This document shows positions 54,436 through 64,000 of a stretch of DNA of 64,000 nt, in pieces. The translations under genes were made by a program, and so were the position numbers. The stretch's first letter is position 1. Every line of letters starts with the position of its first letter. This DNA is from Mycoplasmoides gallisepticum (GTDB taxonomy: Bacteria > Bacillota_I > Bacilli_A > Mycoplasmatales > Mycoplasmoidaceae). The notes below the pieces were generated by a model that ran no database searches, was not told the DNA's origin, and saw nothing but the letters and a program-made list of their open reading frames with translations. Location: assembly GCF_900476085.1 (NCBI RefSeq), contig NZ_LS991952.1, forward strand, positions 186,001 through 250,000. The letters run 5' to 3'.

Positions 54436-57366
54436 ATGAAAGTAAGTTTTGACTATCTCTTAAAAAGCTTTATTATCTCTGTTCTCTTGGTCTTGTCGAT
54501 CGTTGGGATCACCTTTGGTAGTATAAAAACTGCCGAACTAACCCCAAAGGGTCGTTTTTATAATGGTGATATTAATACCACGATCTATTTTTCACCATAT
54601 GAGTTGAAAACTGACGAAAATCAAAATAATGGGGTTCAACTTAACCAAACGTTTGATTTTAGTCAGCCAAGAAATGCTGAACAAACAGAATTAATTCCCC
54701 AACAAGCTTGAACTAATTTAGCTAATAGTTATAGTCAAAAACTGTTTGCATTAGGGTTTTCTGAAATCAATGTTGCTTTCAACGATAATATCCCCTTACC
54801 AGCAAACAACCAAGTTGATCGTTCTTGATTAAATAGTAATAATACCTTACCAGCGTTGGTGATTTCAGTGAATAAAACACTAGAAAAAACTCCAAATGAA
54901 CGCGAAAGAATCTTTGATGAACGACTAAAAAGAACGATCCAAACTACACTTAATAATCAGTACAACTTAACCCTTGAAACTACTGATGGTTATGTTTTAT
55001 TAGACAATAATGAGATCATCAAAGATTCGATCAGAGTGATCCAACCAAGTGCAAGTAGTACTAACTCTGGATTAAGTTTTGAAGTTAAGTTAAAAAACAA
55101 CCAAAAGTTTTCTTCAAATTCAGATAACAGTAATCAAGTTTTAGATTACTTTGTTAATCTGATTCCCAAAAGTTCAGATTATTTCACTTCAAACGGGCAA
55201 GGTAGTGTTGAAGATATTAGAAACCGATTGTTCGTTTCAAATAACACAACCGATGTTTTGGGAAATCGAAACCTAGTCTTATGAAATGATAAGTTAGGTG
55301 CGCTGAATTATGTTCGTAATATCTTTAATGTTGTGCAAAACTCAAACCAGTGGTTTGCACTAAATAATACTGAACAAGCATTATGAAACTTCTTACATGC
55401 TACTGGGGGATATGAGCCTAGTGCTAATGTTAAAAATTTAGTTGCGCCATTCAAGTCAGCTCAAGATATCCAACTAAACGACCTTTATTATATTTATGCT
55501 GAACCTAAAGCATATGTGGCTGCAGCTGCTGATGCTAAAGATAAACCAGAAGAGATCACAACCCCACAAGGTTCAAGAAACCCAAGAAGTTCAACGCCAA
55601 CTGATTTTAGTGGGTTGTTTTCACCGTTCATCTTATATGAACTAAGAACCACTAAAGTTGATGGTTCAGAATCACAACTACTAAATAGTTTATTCCCAAC
55701 TAATATCACGATTAATAATAATGGTGATGCAGTCTTGAGTTTAACTCAAAGACTAAATAGTTCGGCTACTTATATGAACTTTGATTATAACCAAGCTAAT
55801 AGTTTGGCCACTCTAATCAGAGAAAGTAGTCCTAATAATACCTTTTATGTTGTTGATAACAGTTCAACAATTAATCAACCATTAGTTAATAAAACATTTA
55901 TTAATCTAAGCCAATACCAATCAGGGTTCTTAGCGGTTGGGATCATCCTTTTATTCTTATCATTAATCATGATTGTTGGCTTTAAGGTTCAAGGGTTCTT
56001 TGGGATCTTTGGTTTGATCTTATCAGCTGTGATCACCTTCTTGATCTATTCAAGATTTAACGCGTTTGTTGATCTATTTAGTTTCATTGGTTTAATTGGG
56101 GTGATCATCTTTAACTTCTTGGTGCAGTTATTTATCAATCTCAATTTCAAGCGCAACGTTAGTAATAAGATCTCCTTGCTTGAGTCGTGAAGATTAACCC
56201 ACAACAAGACCTTTTTAAAAGCAGTCGATCTTTATCTGATCTTATTAGTTATCGGGTTATTCATGTCGTTTATCTCTAAATATGAGTCGCAATCAATTGG
56301 GATCTTATTGATCATCTCAAGTCTGATCGGGTTCTTTATTAACTACGGGTTAAGCGTCTTATTAGTCAAGATCTTTAATTCGATTAATAATTTCTCACCA
56401 AAATTCTACTTGTACAAACACACTTATAAAAACCTAGAATCAATCTCAGGGAACTTATCAAAAGATGCGATGGCATTTAATGATTTAGTAATCACGATTG
56501 ATGAACAAGTTGATAAGACCTTTAGTAAGAACTACAAGTATCAGATTATGGACAAACGTTCGTTAGTTGCTTTATTACTTTTTGTTGGTCTGATCATCTT
56601 GGGTGGTTTTGCTTTATCTAACTTTATTAACCGTTCATTCTTTATTAATAGCGATAGTTTATATGATTCACTAAACACGATTTTGATCGCTTTAGGATCA
56701 ACAACCCTAATTGGTTTAGCTTACTTCTTATTAAGATATCAATGAATCGTGATTATTGGTTATCTCTTTTATGGATTAGTTAATTTTGGAATTATCTTAG
56801 GTGTGTTATTCTTATCTAGAAATATCGTAAGTAGTGAGTTTGGTTATCTATTCTTATTAATTAGCTTATTTAGTTATATCTATTCGTTAGCCAACTTTGT
56901 CTTTGTCACAACTAATTTATATAGTTATTTTAATCTCCAAGAGATCTACCAACCACAATCTGTGAAAAAGATCGTTAATAATACAGCAGTAGCAACAATT
57001 GATCTATACTTATATTCAACGATCATCTCAACGGCTGTTTATTTCATCTTCTACGGTTTAAACTATGGTGGTGGGGGACTTAATTTAAATGATGAGTTTA
57101 ACCAACAATTAGTTTACTTTGGTGTATTTAGTTTATTTAATGTTTCATTAATTAATATTAATGCGATCTTCTTACTTAACCCTTTAATTGGGTTATTGAT
57201 GATTAAAAAATCAAATACGAACTCAATTTATTGATCAAAAATTTCATTAAAAACCAAACAAGAAGAAAAGAATCTTGATCTGATCGATGAACAACTAGTT
57301 GAAGGAATCAACTTGCACAAACGTGCAATTAGAATCGTTTATCAAGAACTTAAAGCCGATAATTAA
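54436..57366 (+). CDS. SecDF-like protein-export membrane protein
   Basis: A 976-residue multi-TM protein. Residues 1-30 form a TM segment (SFIISVLLVLSIVGITFGS), followed by a large external domain to about residue 490. Then six TM segments (GFLAVGIILLFLSLIMIVGF, GIFGLILSAVITFLIYSRF, FSFIGLIGVIIFNFLV ...) and, after a cytoplasmic loop, a second set of about six. This is the plan of fused SecD-SecF, which aid Sec translocation. The typical SecD DxxGGxxL and RxN motifs are weak, so the assignment rests on topology and order. In M. genitalium the same position (between relA and apt) holds MG277, annotated hypothetical. Open throughout with TGA-Trp. Confidence 0.7.
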
Positions 57367-57369
57367 GAT

Positions 57370-57906
57370 ATGAAAACAGAACTTATTGCCCAATTAAAAA
57401 AAACAATTATCACCGTTAAGGATTTCCCCAAACCCGGAATCTTGTTTTATGATATCACCCCGATCTTATTAGATCCCAAACTATTTGATCAGGTGATTAG
57501 TGTGATGGCTGAAGTGGCTAAGAAATCAAATGCTGATATGATTGCTTCACCAGAATCACGTGGTTTCTTATTTGGTGTGCCATTAGCCAACAAACTTAAA
57601 TTACCGTTTGTTTTAGTAAGAAAACAAAACAAACTTCCCCGAGCAACTTTTAGTGCTTCTTATGATCTTGAGTATGGTAAGAATAACGTTATTGAGATCC
57701 ACCAGGATGCGATTAAACCTAATTCAAAGGTGATGATCGTTGATGATTTATTAGCAACTGCTGGAACAGTTGATGCAATCTCAAGACTGGTGAAACAAGC
57801 TAAATCTGAAGTGGTTTCATACAGTTTTTTAATCCGTTTAAAAGATCTTGGTGGGATCGATAAATTAGATCAAACTAAACCAATTGATTACATCTTAGAA
57901 TACTAG
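57370..57906 (+). CDS. apt: Adenine phosphoribosyltransferase
   Basis: Apt (178 aa) salvages adenine to AMP with PRPP. PRPP-binding loop VMIVDDLLATAGTVDAI; base/pyrophosphate region IASPESRGFLFGVPLANKL; VRKQNKLPRAT loop. Starts 3 bases after the SecDF-like gene, so coupled. Purine salvage is essential in mycoplasmas. Confidence 0.95.
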   Translation: MKTELIAQLKKTIITVKDFPKPGILFYDITPILLDPKLFDQVISVMAEVAKKSNADMIASPESRGFLFGVPLANKLKLPFVLVRKQNKLPRATFSASYDLEYGKNNVIEIHQDAIKPNSKVMIVDDLLATAGTVDAISRLVKQAKSEVVSYSFLIRLKDLGGIDKLDQTKPIDYILEY

Positions 57907-57989
57907 ATTAACTTATCATGCTAAGCTGATCTAAAACTATTGGAATAAATAATCTGATATAATGAAAAAATAGTTATTAAAGACAAAAT

Positions 57990-58772
57990 ATGTTAAATCG
58001 ACAGTTCATTCCCAACTCCTTCTTACAACAAGAAGTTAGCTTTGTTAAGAAAGCGTTTTTAAAATCCCACCTGTATGCTGGGATCGCTTTCTTATTATCT
58101 TTTTTTGCTGCACTAATCATTACCACGATCGCCCAACGAACCGGATTAACTAACTCACTTGGTTTTTTAATCGCTTCAAGTGTGAGCTTAACAGTTGGGT
58201 TTTTAATCGTGATTATCTCATCGTTCTGACTGAACGTTTATCGTTCGATGAGGACATTAGTTAGTATCTATCTCTTTTCTTGAGTCTTTCTTACCTTTGG
58301 TTTAAGCGGGGTCTTATTATCAGTTGACAATTATAATATCAGAGAGCTAGAAGGAATTGATCTAACCCAAATTAATACCGCGTTATTAATCGTTGGTTTA
58401 GTTTATATTGTTACTTCATTATTAGGTTATAAGATGAGTAATAAAGTTGGATTTAGATTAGCTAAATTCTTATTTGTTCTATTTATTGTTAGTACGATCA
58501 TTATCTTAGTGGTAAATATCGTATTCATCTTTGGGATTAATGAAGGTGTGTTTAGTCTTTATTTCTTATTAATCACAATCTTTAGTTTAGTCTTCTCAGT
58601 GCTATCACTAATCTTGTCATCATTTATGACAAGAAAAGTGGCTGAATCAATCCAATTAAGTGATAATGAACAGTTAATTAATAATTTCATTGCTTACACT
58701 TCATTCATCTTATTCTTTAGATTATTCATCTTATTCATTGATATCTTAAGAATTATGAGCTATCGCAGATAG
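57990..58772 (+). CDS. Membrane protein, Bax-inhibitor-1/YccA-like
   Basis: A 260-residue protein with seven hydrophobic segments and short loops. The arrangement, length and late RLAKFLFVLFIV-type segments resemble the Bax inhibitor-1 (UPF0005/YccA) family, which is widespread in mycoplasmas. No strict motif is visible to settle it. TGA-Trp codons near 58229 and 58281. The neighbouring order is the one I recall from the MG276-MG282 region of M. genitalium. Confidence 0.6.
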
Positions 58773-58832
58773 AAAATTATCGTTCATTAATTAATCCGAG
58801 ATAATATAATTTATAAGAATATTGATTAACTT

Positions 58833-59360
58833 ATGAGTAATCACAAACCACCGATTCTAAAAAGATTTTTAGTGAGTTTAGCTTTCTTTGTATTCTTTTT
58901 AGTATTACTATTTGGCTTCATTTACTTATTCTTTAGCTTATTGTGATACGACAAAGAATTTAACCCAGTTAAGTTGTATGAAAATTTCTTTTCTAACCAA
59001 GCACTAACCTGATTTAAGCGTGATGGGACTTATGAATGGGGTAGGGCTAGTTATCGCGAATTTGCAACGATGTTACCTGACCCAGAAAGCCCGTTTGGTA
59101 AGATTAAAAACTTCATCCCGGTTTTATATAATGCTGATAGCTTTCTAGGGACTGATAATAACCAATTAAAAGCTGGCTTTTTTGGTTATTTCATTCCGTT
59201 AGGCATTAGTTTTGTAAGCTCATTATTTGTTAGCTTAATCATCTATGCGATCGTAAGAGCGATTGTGCGTTCAATTGTTAAAAGAAATCAAAGAGCACAA
59301 AAATTAAAAGCAAAAAAAGCAGTTCAAGCTCAACGACAAGAAGTTAATCCTAATACTTAA
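58833..59360 (+). CDS. Conserved two-TM membrane protein (MG280-like by position)
   Basis: A 175-residue protein with TM segments at about 12-38 (FLVSLAFFVFFLVLLFGFIY) and 115-140 (FFGYFIPLGISFVSSLF), an external loop of about 75 residues between (EWGRASYREFATM) and a basic C-terminal tail (AQKLKAKKAVQAQ). Start ATG 58833, two TGA-Trp codons before 59010. No function is recognised. Confidence 0.7.
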
Positions 59361-59378
59361 TTACGAATATAATAGTTT

Positions 59379-59858
59379 ATGGCAAAAACAAAAAAACACT
59401 TATTAACCCAAGAAGGGTTAAAGAAATTGCAAGCAGAACTAAGACTTTTAGTTGATGTTAAACGTGCAGATGTAATTAAATTAATTCAAGAAGCACGTGA
59501 GCAAGGTGACTTATCTGAAAATGCTGATTATGATTCAGCTAAAGCAACTCAAAGTGAGATCGAAAGTCGGATTACTGAGATTCAAGATATCTTAAATCAC
59601 TATGAGATCATCAAAGAAGTTGATACGAAAAACAAACGAGTAATCGTTGGTGCTAAAGTAACGATCCACGATCATTCAGATGAATGTAATTATACGTATG
59701 AGATTGTTGGTCCCATTGAAAGTGATCCAGCTGAAAATAAGATCTCACACGAATCACCTGTAGCTAAAGCGATCATGGATAAAAAAGAAGGTGAATCGGC
59801 TGAAGTGATCGGGATTGAACACCCTTATAAAGTAACGATTAAAAAGATCGTGCTTTAG
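59379..59858 (+). CDS. greA: Transcription elongation factor GreA
   Basis: GreA (159 aa) stimulates RNA polymerase to cleave backtracked RNA. N-terminal coiled coil with the acidic tip EAREQGDLSENADYDSAK; C-terminal FKBP-like domain (VSRV..-type VIVGAKVTIHD ... ISHESPVAKAI). Full length (typical 155-165). Starts 18 bases after the upstream gene. Confidence 0.96.
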   Translation: MAKTKKHLLTQEGLKKLQAELRLLVDVKRADVIKLIQEAREQGDLSENADYDSAKATQSEIESRITEIQDILNHYEIIKEVDTKNKRVIVGAKVTIHDHSDECNYTYEIVGPIESDPAENKISHESPVAKAIMDKKEGESAEVIGIEHPYKVTIKKIVL

Positions 59859-59927
59859 ATTCATTTATTAAGATAAAAAACCAACAGATCCATAAAGTTC
59901 TAATCATAGATTTCACAATTTTTATGT

Positions 59928-59933
59928 TATAAT
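59928..59933 (+). promoter_or_regulatory. -10 box (TATAAT) of the second tRNA array
   Basis: TATAAT stands 16 bases before tRNA-Tyr. Confidence 0.7.
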
Positions 59934-59948
59934 TTTATGGGTAATAAT

Positions 59949-60034
59949 GGGTAGGTAGCGAAGTGGCTAAACGCTTCTGACTGTAAATCAGACACCTTTT
60001 GGTTTCGGCGGTTCGAATCCGTCCCTGCCCACCA
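59949..60034 (+). tRNA. tRNA-Tyr (GTA)
   Basis: Long-variable-arm tRNA: acceptor GGGTAGG/CCTGCCC, anticodon loop CTGTAAA (GTA), CCA encoded. Confidence 0.95.
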
Positions 60035-60037
60035 TAT

Positions 60038-60112
60038 TGGAATGTAGCCAAGCGGAAAGGCAATAGACTTTGACTCTATCATGCGATGGTTCGATCCCAT
60101 CCATTCCAGCCA
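60038..60112 (+). tRNA. tRNA-Gln (TTG)
   Basis: Acceptor TGGAATG/CATTCCA, anticodon loop CTTTGAC (TTG), CCA encoded. Confidence 0.95.
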
Positions 60113-60117
60113 TTTAT

Positions 60118-60192
60118 GACTCACTAGCTCAGCGGTAGAGCATTTGACTTTTAATCAAAGGGTCCCGGGTTCGATCCCCGGGTGGGTCACCA
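60118..60192 (+). tRNA. tRNA-Lys (TTT)
   Basis: Acceptor GACTCAC/GTGGGTC, anticodon loop CTTTTAA (TTT), CCA encoded. Confidence 0.95.
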
Positions 60193-60201
60193 TTTTTTAT
60201 C

Positions 60202-60287
60202 GCCCAAGTGACGGAATGGTAGACGTACAGGACTTAAAATCCTGGGGTAGCGATACCGTGCCGGTTCAAGTCCGGCTTTGGGCACCA
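60202..60287 (+). tRNA. tRNA-Leu (TAA)
   Basis: Long-variable-arm tRNA: acceptor GCCCAAG/TTTGGGC, anticodon loop CTTAAAA (TAA), CCA encoded. Confidence 0.95.
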
Positions 60288-60291
60288 TTAA

Positions 60292-60365
60292 GCGGGTGTA
60301 GTTCAATGGTAGAACTGCAGCCTTCCAAGCTGTTAATGTGGGTTCGATTCCCATCACCCGCTCCA
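60292..60365 (+). tRNA. tRNA-Gly (TCC)
   Basis: Acceptor GCGGGTG/CACCCGC, anticodon loop CTTCCAA (TCC), CCA encoded. Confidence 0.95.
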
Positions 60366-60409
60366 TTATTGAATCATTTTATGATTATCTTTTAAAACGA
60401 TTCAATAAT
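60365..60409. terminator. Hairpin after the second tRNA array
   Basis: A perfect 11-bp inverted repeat, ATTATTGAATC / GATTCAATAAT, begins at the last base of tRNA-Gly. No strong T-run follows, so it may be a processing or termination structure. Confidence 0.55.
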
Positions 60410-60748
60410 TCATATTCCTAAAATTCAAGAGCCAGCACTAAGATTATGTGCTGTCTTTTCTTTATATTAGATAAATTTCAGTTTATTTATTCTTGATTTT
60501 TGGTTAAAAAAGCTTGAATAAATAAACTCAAATTTTGAGTAAGTTTATTATTTTAATCGCGTAGGTTGTTAGATGTTTTAACCTAATGTTTTGATTATTT
60601 TAGGTCTAGATTGTTTCAGTCAAAAATCTGTCAAACCTACTTAAGGTTTGACATTTTAGTTAACTTAATTAATCTATGATTAATTACTTGTTAAAAATAG
60701 TGCGTGTAGATTTTCCCGCTTTTTTCGTTTTTTTAATACAATGCTTTT
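60366..60748. other. Intergenic region with four inverted repeats
   Basis: About 380 bases without a gene. Inverted repeats lie at 60365-60409, 60433-60465, 60481-60527 (12-bp arms GTTTATTTATTC / GAATAAATAAAC) and 60629-60653 (10-bp arms TGTCAAACCT / AGGTTTGACA). The last is followed by TTTTAG. The permease start at 60749 has no obvious Shine-Dalgarno. Confidence 0.6.
60433..60465 (+). terminator. Terminator hairpin downstream of the tRNA array
   Basis: Stem CAGCAC / GTGCTG with the 3' tail TCTTTTCTTT. Confidence 0.65.
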
Positions 60749-62143
60749 ATGACTAAAAAAACATTTAATGATCGGACGTTTGCCTTACTAACAATTAATT
60801 ACGTTGTTGGCTTTGGTTTTATTGCCACAATCGTTGATATTGTTAATATTGGCTACTGAGCGATTCTGATCTTATTTTTAACTTCATTTATTGCGACAGC
60901 AACTGCGTTTGCTTTTTCAAGATTGATCAGCGCATTTCCAAATGAAACAGGTGGATCAATCTCTTATGCTAAAAAAACTAATTACAAGTTTTTAACCTGT
61001 TTTACAGGTTTTAACCAATATGTTCAAGTGCCATTGTTTGCAGCGACTGGACCTTTATTCTTAGTTAGAATTGCAGAAGTACTAACTGCTAATGAAACAA
61101 CACTTTGGATCGTTCGGGGAGTTTCAATTGTTTTTTATATCAGTTTAGTTTTACTTGTTGTTTTACGAGTAAGAGTATCAAAATGATTTATCTTTGCCAC
61201 AGCAATTATTAAATGAATCTCTCTAGGGATCGGGATCATTGGTTTGGTTATCTTAGTAGCTAGAAATGCTTCTAATCTTGTTGAGAACTTTAAGAATGTT
61301 AAAGATGTTAATGCTTATTTAATTTTCTCAACGATCATCACGTTTATGTTTGCTTTTGGTGGGGTGGAAACAACACCTAATATTGCTAACAACGTACAAT
61401 TTAATAAGTTCTCTAAAGCTTTAATTATTGCGATCGTAACGATCATTGGTTTTTATACGATAGCTTATATCTTATTCTTAAATTTAAACCTAAATTTAAT
61501 TAGTGATGGGTTTATTCAAGTTTATAAAACAGTACTAGGAACAACTGGTTTAGTAATCTTTTCAATCTACTTACTATTTTATAATATCTCAAGTACGATG
61601 ACTAGTACTTTAGCTAATCCAAAAGTATTAGTATCAGCAGCTCAGATCGGGTTTTTACCAAGCTTTTTAACTAGAACTAACCGCTTTAACCAACACCGTA
61701 ATGCGATTATTACTAATGCGGTGTTAATTATCGTGTCGATGTTTATCTTTACGTTGTTGCCGATGTTCTTAAAGCTCAATACCAATTTCTTTAGAAACGT
61801 AATTAATATGGGTACGATTGCTTTCTTATTACAATACGTCCTATCATTCATTACGATCTTTGTTTTGGTTAAACAAAAAAAGATAACCAACATTAGATGG
61901 TGAGAACTATTATTCTATGGTCTGGCTGTATTATTTATTCTAGTGCCATCATTAATCTACTTATTCCCATTCTTAGTGGGTCAAAGTTGAACAGTTGAAA
62001 ACACAATTACAATCGTTACTTATGCCATCTTCTTTCTTGTCTTCTTAATTTACTTCTTTATTGCTAAGCACAAAAACAAGATTAATTTAGAGGCAAAAAT
62101 CGAAGAACCACAAGAAGATGAGAAGGTTGTAATTAACCAATAA
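60749..62143 (+). CDS. APC-family amino acid permease
   Basis: A 464-residue transporter with about twelve TM segments. N-terminal TINYVVGFGFIATIVDI and the following AFPNETGGSISYAKKT segment match the APC superfamily (usual GGxYxY motif after TM2). Substrate not inferable. Start ATG 60749; TGA-Trp codons at several positions, no frameshift. It lies alone between the tRNA array and the Dps-like gene. Confidence 0.9.
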
Positions 62144-62161
62144 AACCAACAATTAAATGAA

Positions 62162-62195
62162 AATAAAGGTACGGTTTAGTACCTTTATTTTTTCT
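62162..62195 (+). terminator. Terminator after the permease
   Basis: An 11-bp stem AATAAAGGTAC / GTACCTTTATT is followed by six Ts. Confidence 0.9.
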
Positions 62196-62286
62196 TAAAG
62201 TTAAGCTTGTAATATGACCGTTGTAGTGGGGTTGGTGCTAGTTAATTTTGTGATAAAATTATACCATCCTAAAAAGGGAAAATAAT

Positions 62287-62709
62287 ATGCAAGAGAATGT
62301 AAAAGATTTATTAACTCTACAAGCTTCATTGTTTGTATTGGAAACTAAAGTAAGAAACTTTCACTGAAATATCAAAGGTGATGATTTCTTTCCAGTTCAC
62401 GAAGAGTTAGGTAAACTTTACGAAGAAGCTGCTGATAAAGTCGATTTAGTTGCAGAAAAGATCGTAATGCTAGAAAATACTGCTTATGGCAGTTACAAAG
62501 AAGCTTTGAAAAACTCTCTACTTAAAGAAGAAAGCGCTAAGCCAATTTCATCTAAAGAACTGTTTAAGGTGTTACAAAAAGATCTTAAAACGATCTTAGA
62601 ATTTATTGGTAAGATGCAAAAGATCTCTTATCGTGTTCAACCAATCTTAGATGAAATTATCTTGTTCTTAGATATGTGGTTGTGAAAAGTGACCAAATCA
62701 TTAGCATAA
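62287..62709 (+). CDS. dps: Dps-like ferritin-family protein
   Basis: A 140-residue protein of the Dps/miniferritin family. The ferroxidase pattern is visible: His in NFHWNIKG, His in FPVHEELG, then Asp and Glu in DKVDLVAEKI. Dps oxidises and stores iron and protects DNA from peroxide. Two TGA-Trp codons, in NFHWN and near the end (DMWLWKVT). Preceded by AAAGGGAA, a plausible ribosome binding site. Confidence 0.87.
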
Positions 62710-62717
62710 AAAAAATC

Positions 62718-62749
62718 AAAATCTTGTTAGGGAATAACAAGATTTTTTT
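62718..62749 (+). terminator. Terminator after the Dps-like gene
   Basis: An 11-bp stem AAATCTTGTTA / TAACAAGATTT is followed by a T-run. Confidence 0.9.
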
Positions 62750-63070
62750 ATCTGTTTGTGAGAATAGTTTTGATTATAGCGACGGGTTAGTGCGCTTAAG
62801 ATTAATTAGGCTTTTTTTGATATTTAAGGGGTTTGAGCATTTTGTTTTCGAAGTAGATCTTGGATTTTGAATTAGCAAAAAATATTGCTCAAACCCTTTG
62901 TTTTTCAAAGAAAAAAAGAAAAAGAAAAATAAAAGAAGAAGTTCTTAGGAGTTCTGAGGTTTGGGGTTGGTTTGATCGGCGAAAATAAACGCGATTTATT
63001 CCTTAATTGAACTTTATATATTCTTTCTTAATGAATTTGGGTACGTGCAAATTCATTAATTTAACTTTAA
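62750..63070 (+). promoter_or_regulatory. vlhA upstream regulatory region with short GAA tract
   Basis: This 320-base region precedes the vlhA start. It has a purine-rich stretch (AAAGAAAAAAAGAAAAAG), then only two GAA units (GAAGAA at 62935-62940), then the conserved-looking GTTCTTAGGAGTTCTGAGG. In M. gallisepticum vlhA genes, 12 GAA repeats are known to mark the expressed state, so this gene is predicted OFF. A 10-bp-plus inverted repeat lies at 62829-62895 and a strong hairpin at 63029-63058. Confidence 0.8.
63029..63058 (+). other. Hairpin just before the vlhA start
   Basis: A perfect 11-bp stem TAATGAATTTG / CAAATTCATTA with an 8-base loop ends 12 bases before the GTG at 63071. It could occlude initiation, as no Shine-Dalgarno is seen between it and the start. 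Confidence 0.6.
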
Positions 63071-64000
63071 GTGAGAAGAAAAAATATTTTAAAGTTTGTT
63101 AGTTTATTAGGTATTAGTTCGTTTGTGATGTTGGCAGCAGCTAGTTGTACTTCAACACCAACACCAACACCAAACCCAAATCCTGGTGATGAAGCTGCTG
63201 CTAGAGAGTTAACAGCTGCAAGAGCGTCTTTAACAAGTTTATTAAATAGCAAAAACACCAACGTTGAAATGTATGCAGATTATGCAAAAATTCAAAACGC
63301 TTTAAAGTCTGCATATACAACAGCTGAACAAACTTCTCAAAATTCATCAGCAACTCTAGAACAAGTTAAATCTGCTACATCAAACTTACAAACAGCAATT
63401 GATAAAGCAGCTACTGATAAAAAGAATTTTGATCAATCACATAACGAGCTATTAATGGCTTACAGAAATTTAAAAACTACTGTAAGCCAAAAATCAGCTA
63501 CTGTAAGTTCATTAGGATTAAGTAATCCTCAATATAGTGCAATCTTAAAAAAAGTTAATGCTTCATATCAAGCAGCTGAAAAAATTCTTAGTGCTAGTCT
63601 AGATCCAATTAGTGGTTCTGCTCCTACTCCTAAATCAATTGCACAAGCTAGCAACAGTATTTCAACAGAAACTAATCCAGAAACACTTAAACCATTCAAG
63701 ACTAATGCAGATATGTTCAATAGCTATCAATTTTATAAATTAGATAGCACAAAATTAACTGATGTTCAGAGCAAAAACACGATGCCTAGCAACTATAGTT
63801 TTGTAGGTTATAGTGTTGGTTTAGATAATGCTAATTGAAGCTTTGCTCAAAGAACGGTTTGAACAAATGGTAGTGACACAGGTTCAACTACAAGACTTCC
63901 TAATCAATCTGCTGATTCAGTTCAAGCCACTCAACCAGAAGGAGCATCAAACCCAGAAGCTACTGCTACAAAACCTTTAACAGATGTATCATGAATCTAT
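63071..64000 (+). CDS. vlhA: VlhA haemagglutinin lipoprotein (partial, runs off the right edge)
   Basis: VlhA/pMGA proteins are phase-variable surface lipoproteins of M. gallisepticum. GTG start at 63071; signal segment (FVSLLGISSFVMLAAASC) with lipobox Cys 26; Thr/Pro repeat TPTPTPNPNPGDEAA; then helical segments with regular A/T/S-rich heptads (DKAATDKKNFDQSHNELLMA) and the VlhA-typical AYRNLKTTV. The frame stays open, with TGA-Trp codons near 63836 and 63859, to the edge of the window at 64000. It is probably the first of a vlhA array continuing to the right. Confidence 0.93.

Overview
The window comes from a cell-wall-less mollicute and almost certainly from Mycoplasma (Mycoplasmoides) gallisepticum. 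The DNA is AT-rich and nearly every gene has in-frame TGA codons at tryptophan positions (genetic code 4). It carries the species-typical cytadhesin cluster mgc2-gapA-crmA and, at the right edge, the start of a vlhA haemagglutinin lipoprotein gene. Gene coordinates below treat TGA as Trp.

Layout. 1-1703 (mostly minus): the end of a second copy of a MATE/metG junction, fused to a frameshifted, 3'-truncated dnaJ with a degenerate CIRCE element. 2043-5401 (plus): a lipoprotein and a MATE-type transporter broken by two one-base losses. 5469-9942 (minus): metG, der, cmk and a small membrane protein. 10033-15781: a DJ-1/PfpI protein; a tRNA array (Cys, Pro, Met, Ile, Ser, fMet, Asp, Phe); a 54-nt tRNA-like remnant; and two tRNA-Arg copies flanking a subtilisin-like protease plus a polytopic membrane protein. 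16201-19098: a paralogue of that membrane protein, split by an IS256-family element with intact ends and an 8-bp target duplication. 19386-22220: a lipoprotein (minus), then miaA and a hemW-like gene. 22327-30162: smc, ftsY, ylxM, a trigger-factor-C-domain-like protein, a short SSB-like protein, an editing-defective thrS and a degenerate HAD protein. 30278-47517: the attachment-organelle and adhesin cluster hlp3, a LicA-like kinase, mgc2, gapA, crmA, crmB, crmC. 47596-59858: hisS, aspS, relA, pyrG, a SecDF-like protein, apt, two membrane proteins and greA. The stretch from relA to greA is the same gene set I recall as MG276-MG282 in M. genitalium. 59949-60365: tRNAs Tyr, Gln, Lys, Leu, Gly. 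60749-64000: an APC permease, a Dps-like protein and the vlhA gene.

How the genes work together. The cytoskeletal Hlp3 and the surface proteins Mgc2, GapA and CrmA are established M. gallisepticum cytadherence factors. All of them have open reading frames here, so the strain is predicted to be cytadherence-competent at this locus. crmB-crmC looks like an old duplicate of gapA-crmA. Surface variation is represented by vlhA, whose upstream GAA tract has only two repeats and so predicts an OFF gene. Signs of genome decay and rearrangement include a 0.8-kb duplication making a dnaJ/metG chimera, a broken transporter, an IS insertion, a repeat-flanked protease island and loss of catalytic residues in several enzymes. 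No CRISPR array, prophage or wholly new gene system could be supported. The most unusual items are the protease/membrane-protein island between the tRNA-Arg repeats, the tRNA-like remnant, and the palindrome touching the mgc2 promoter.
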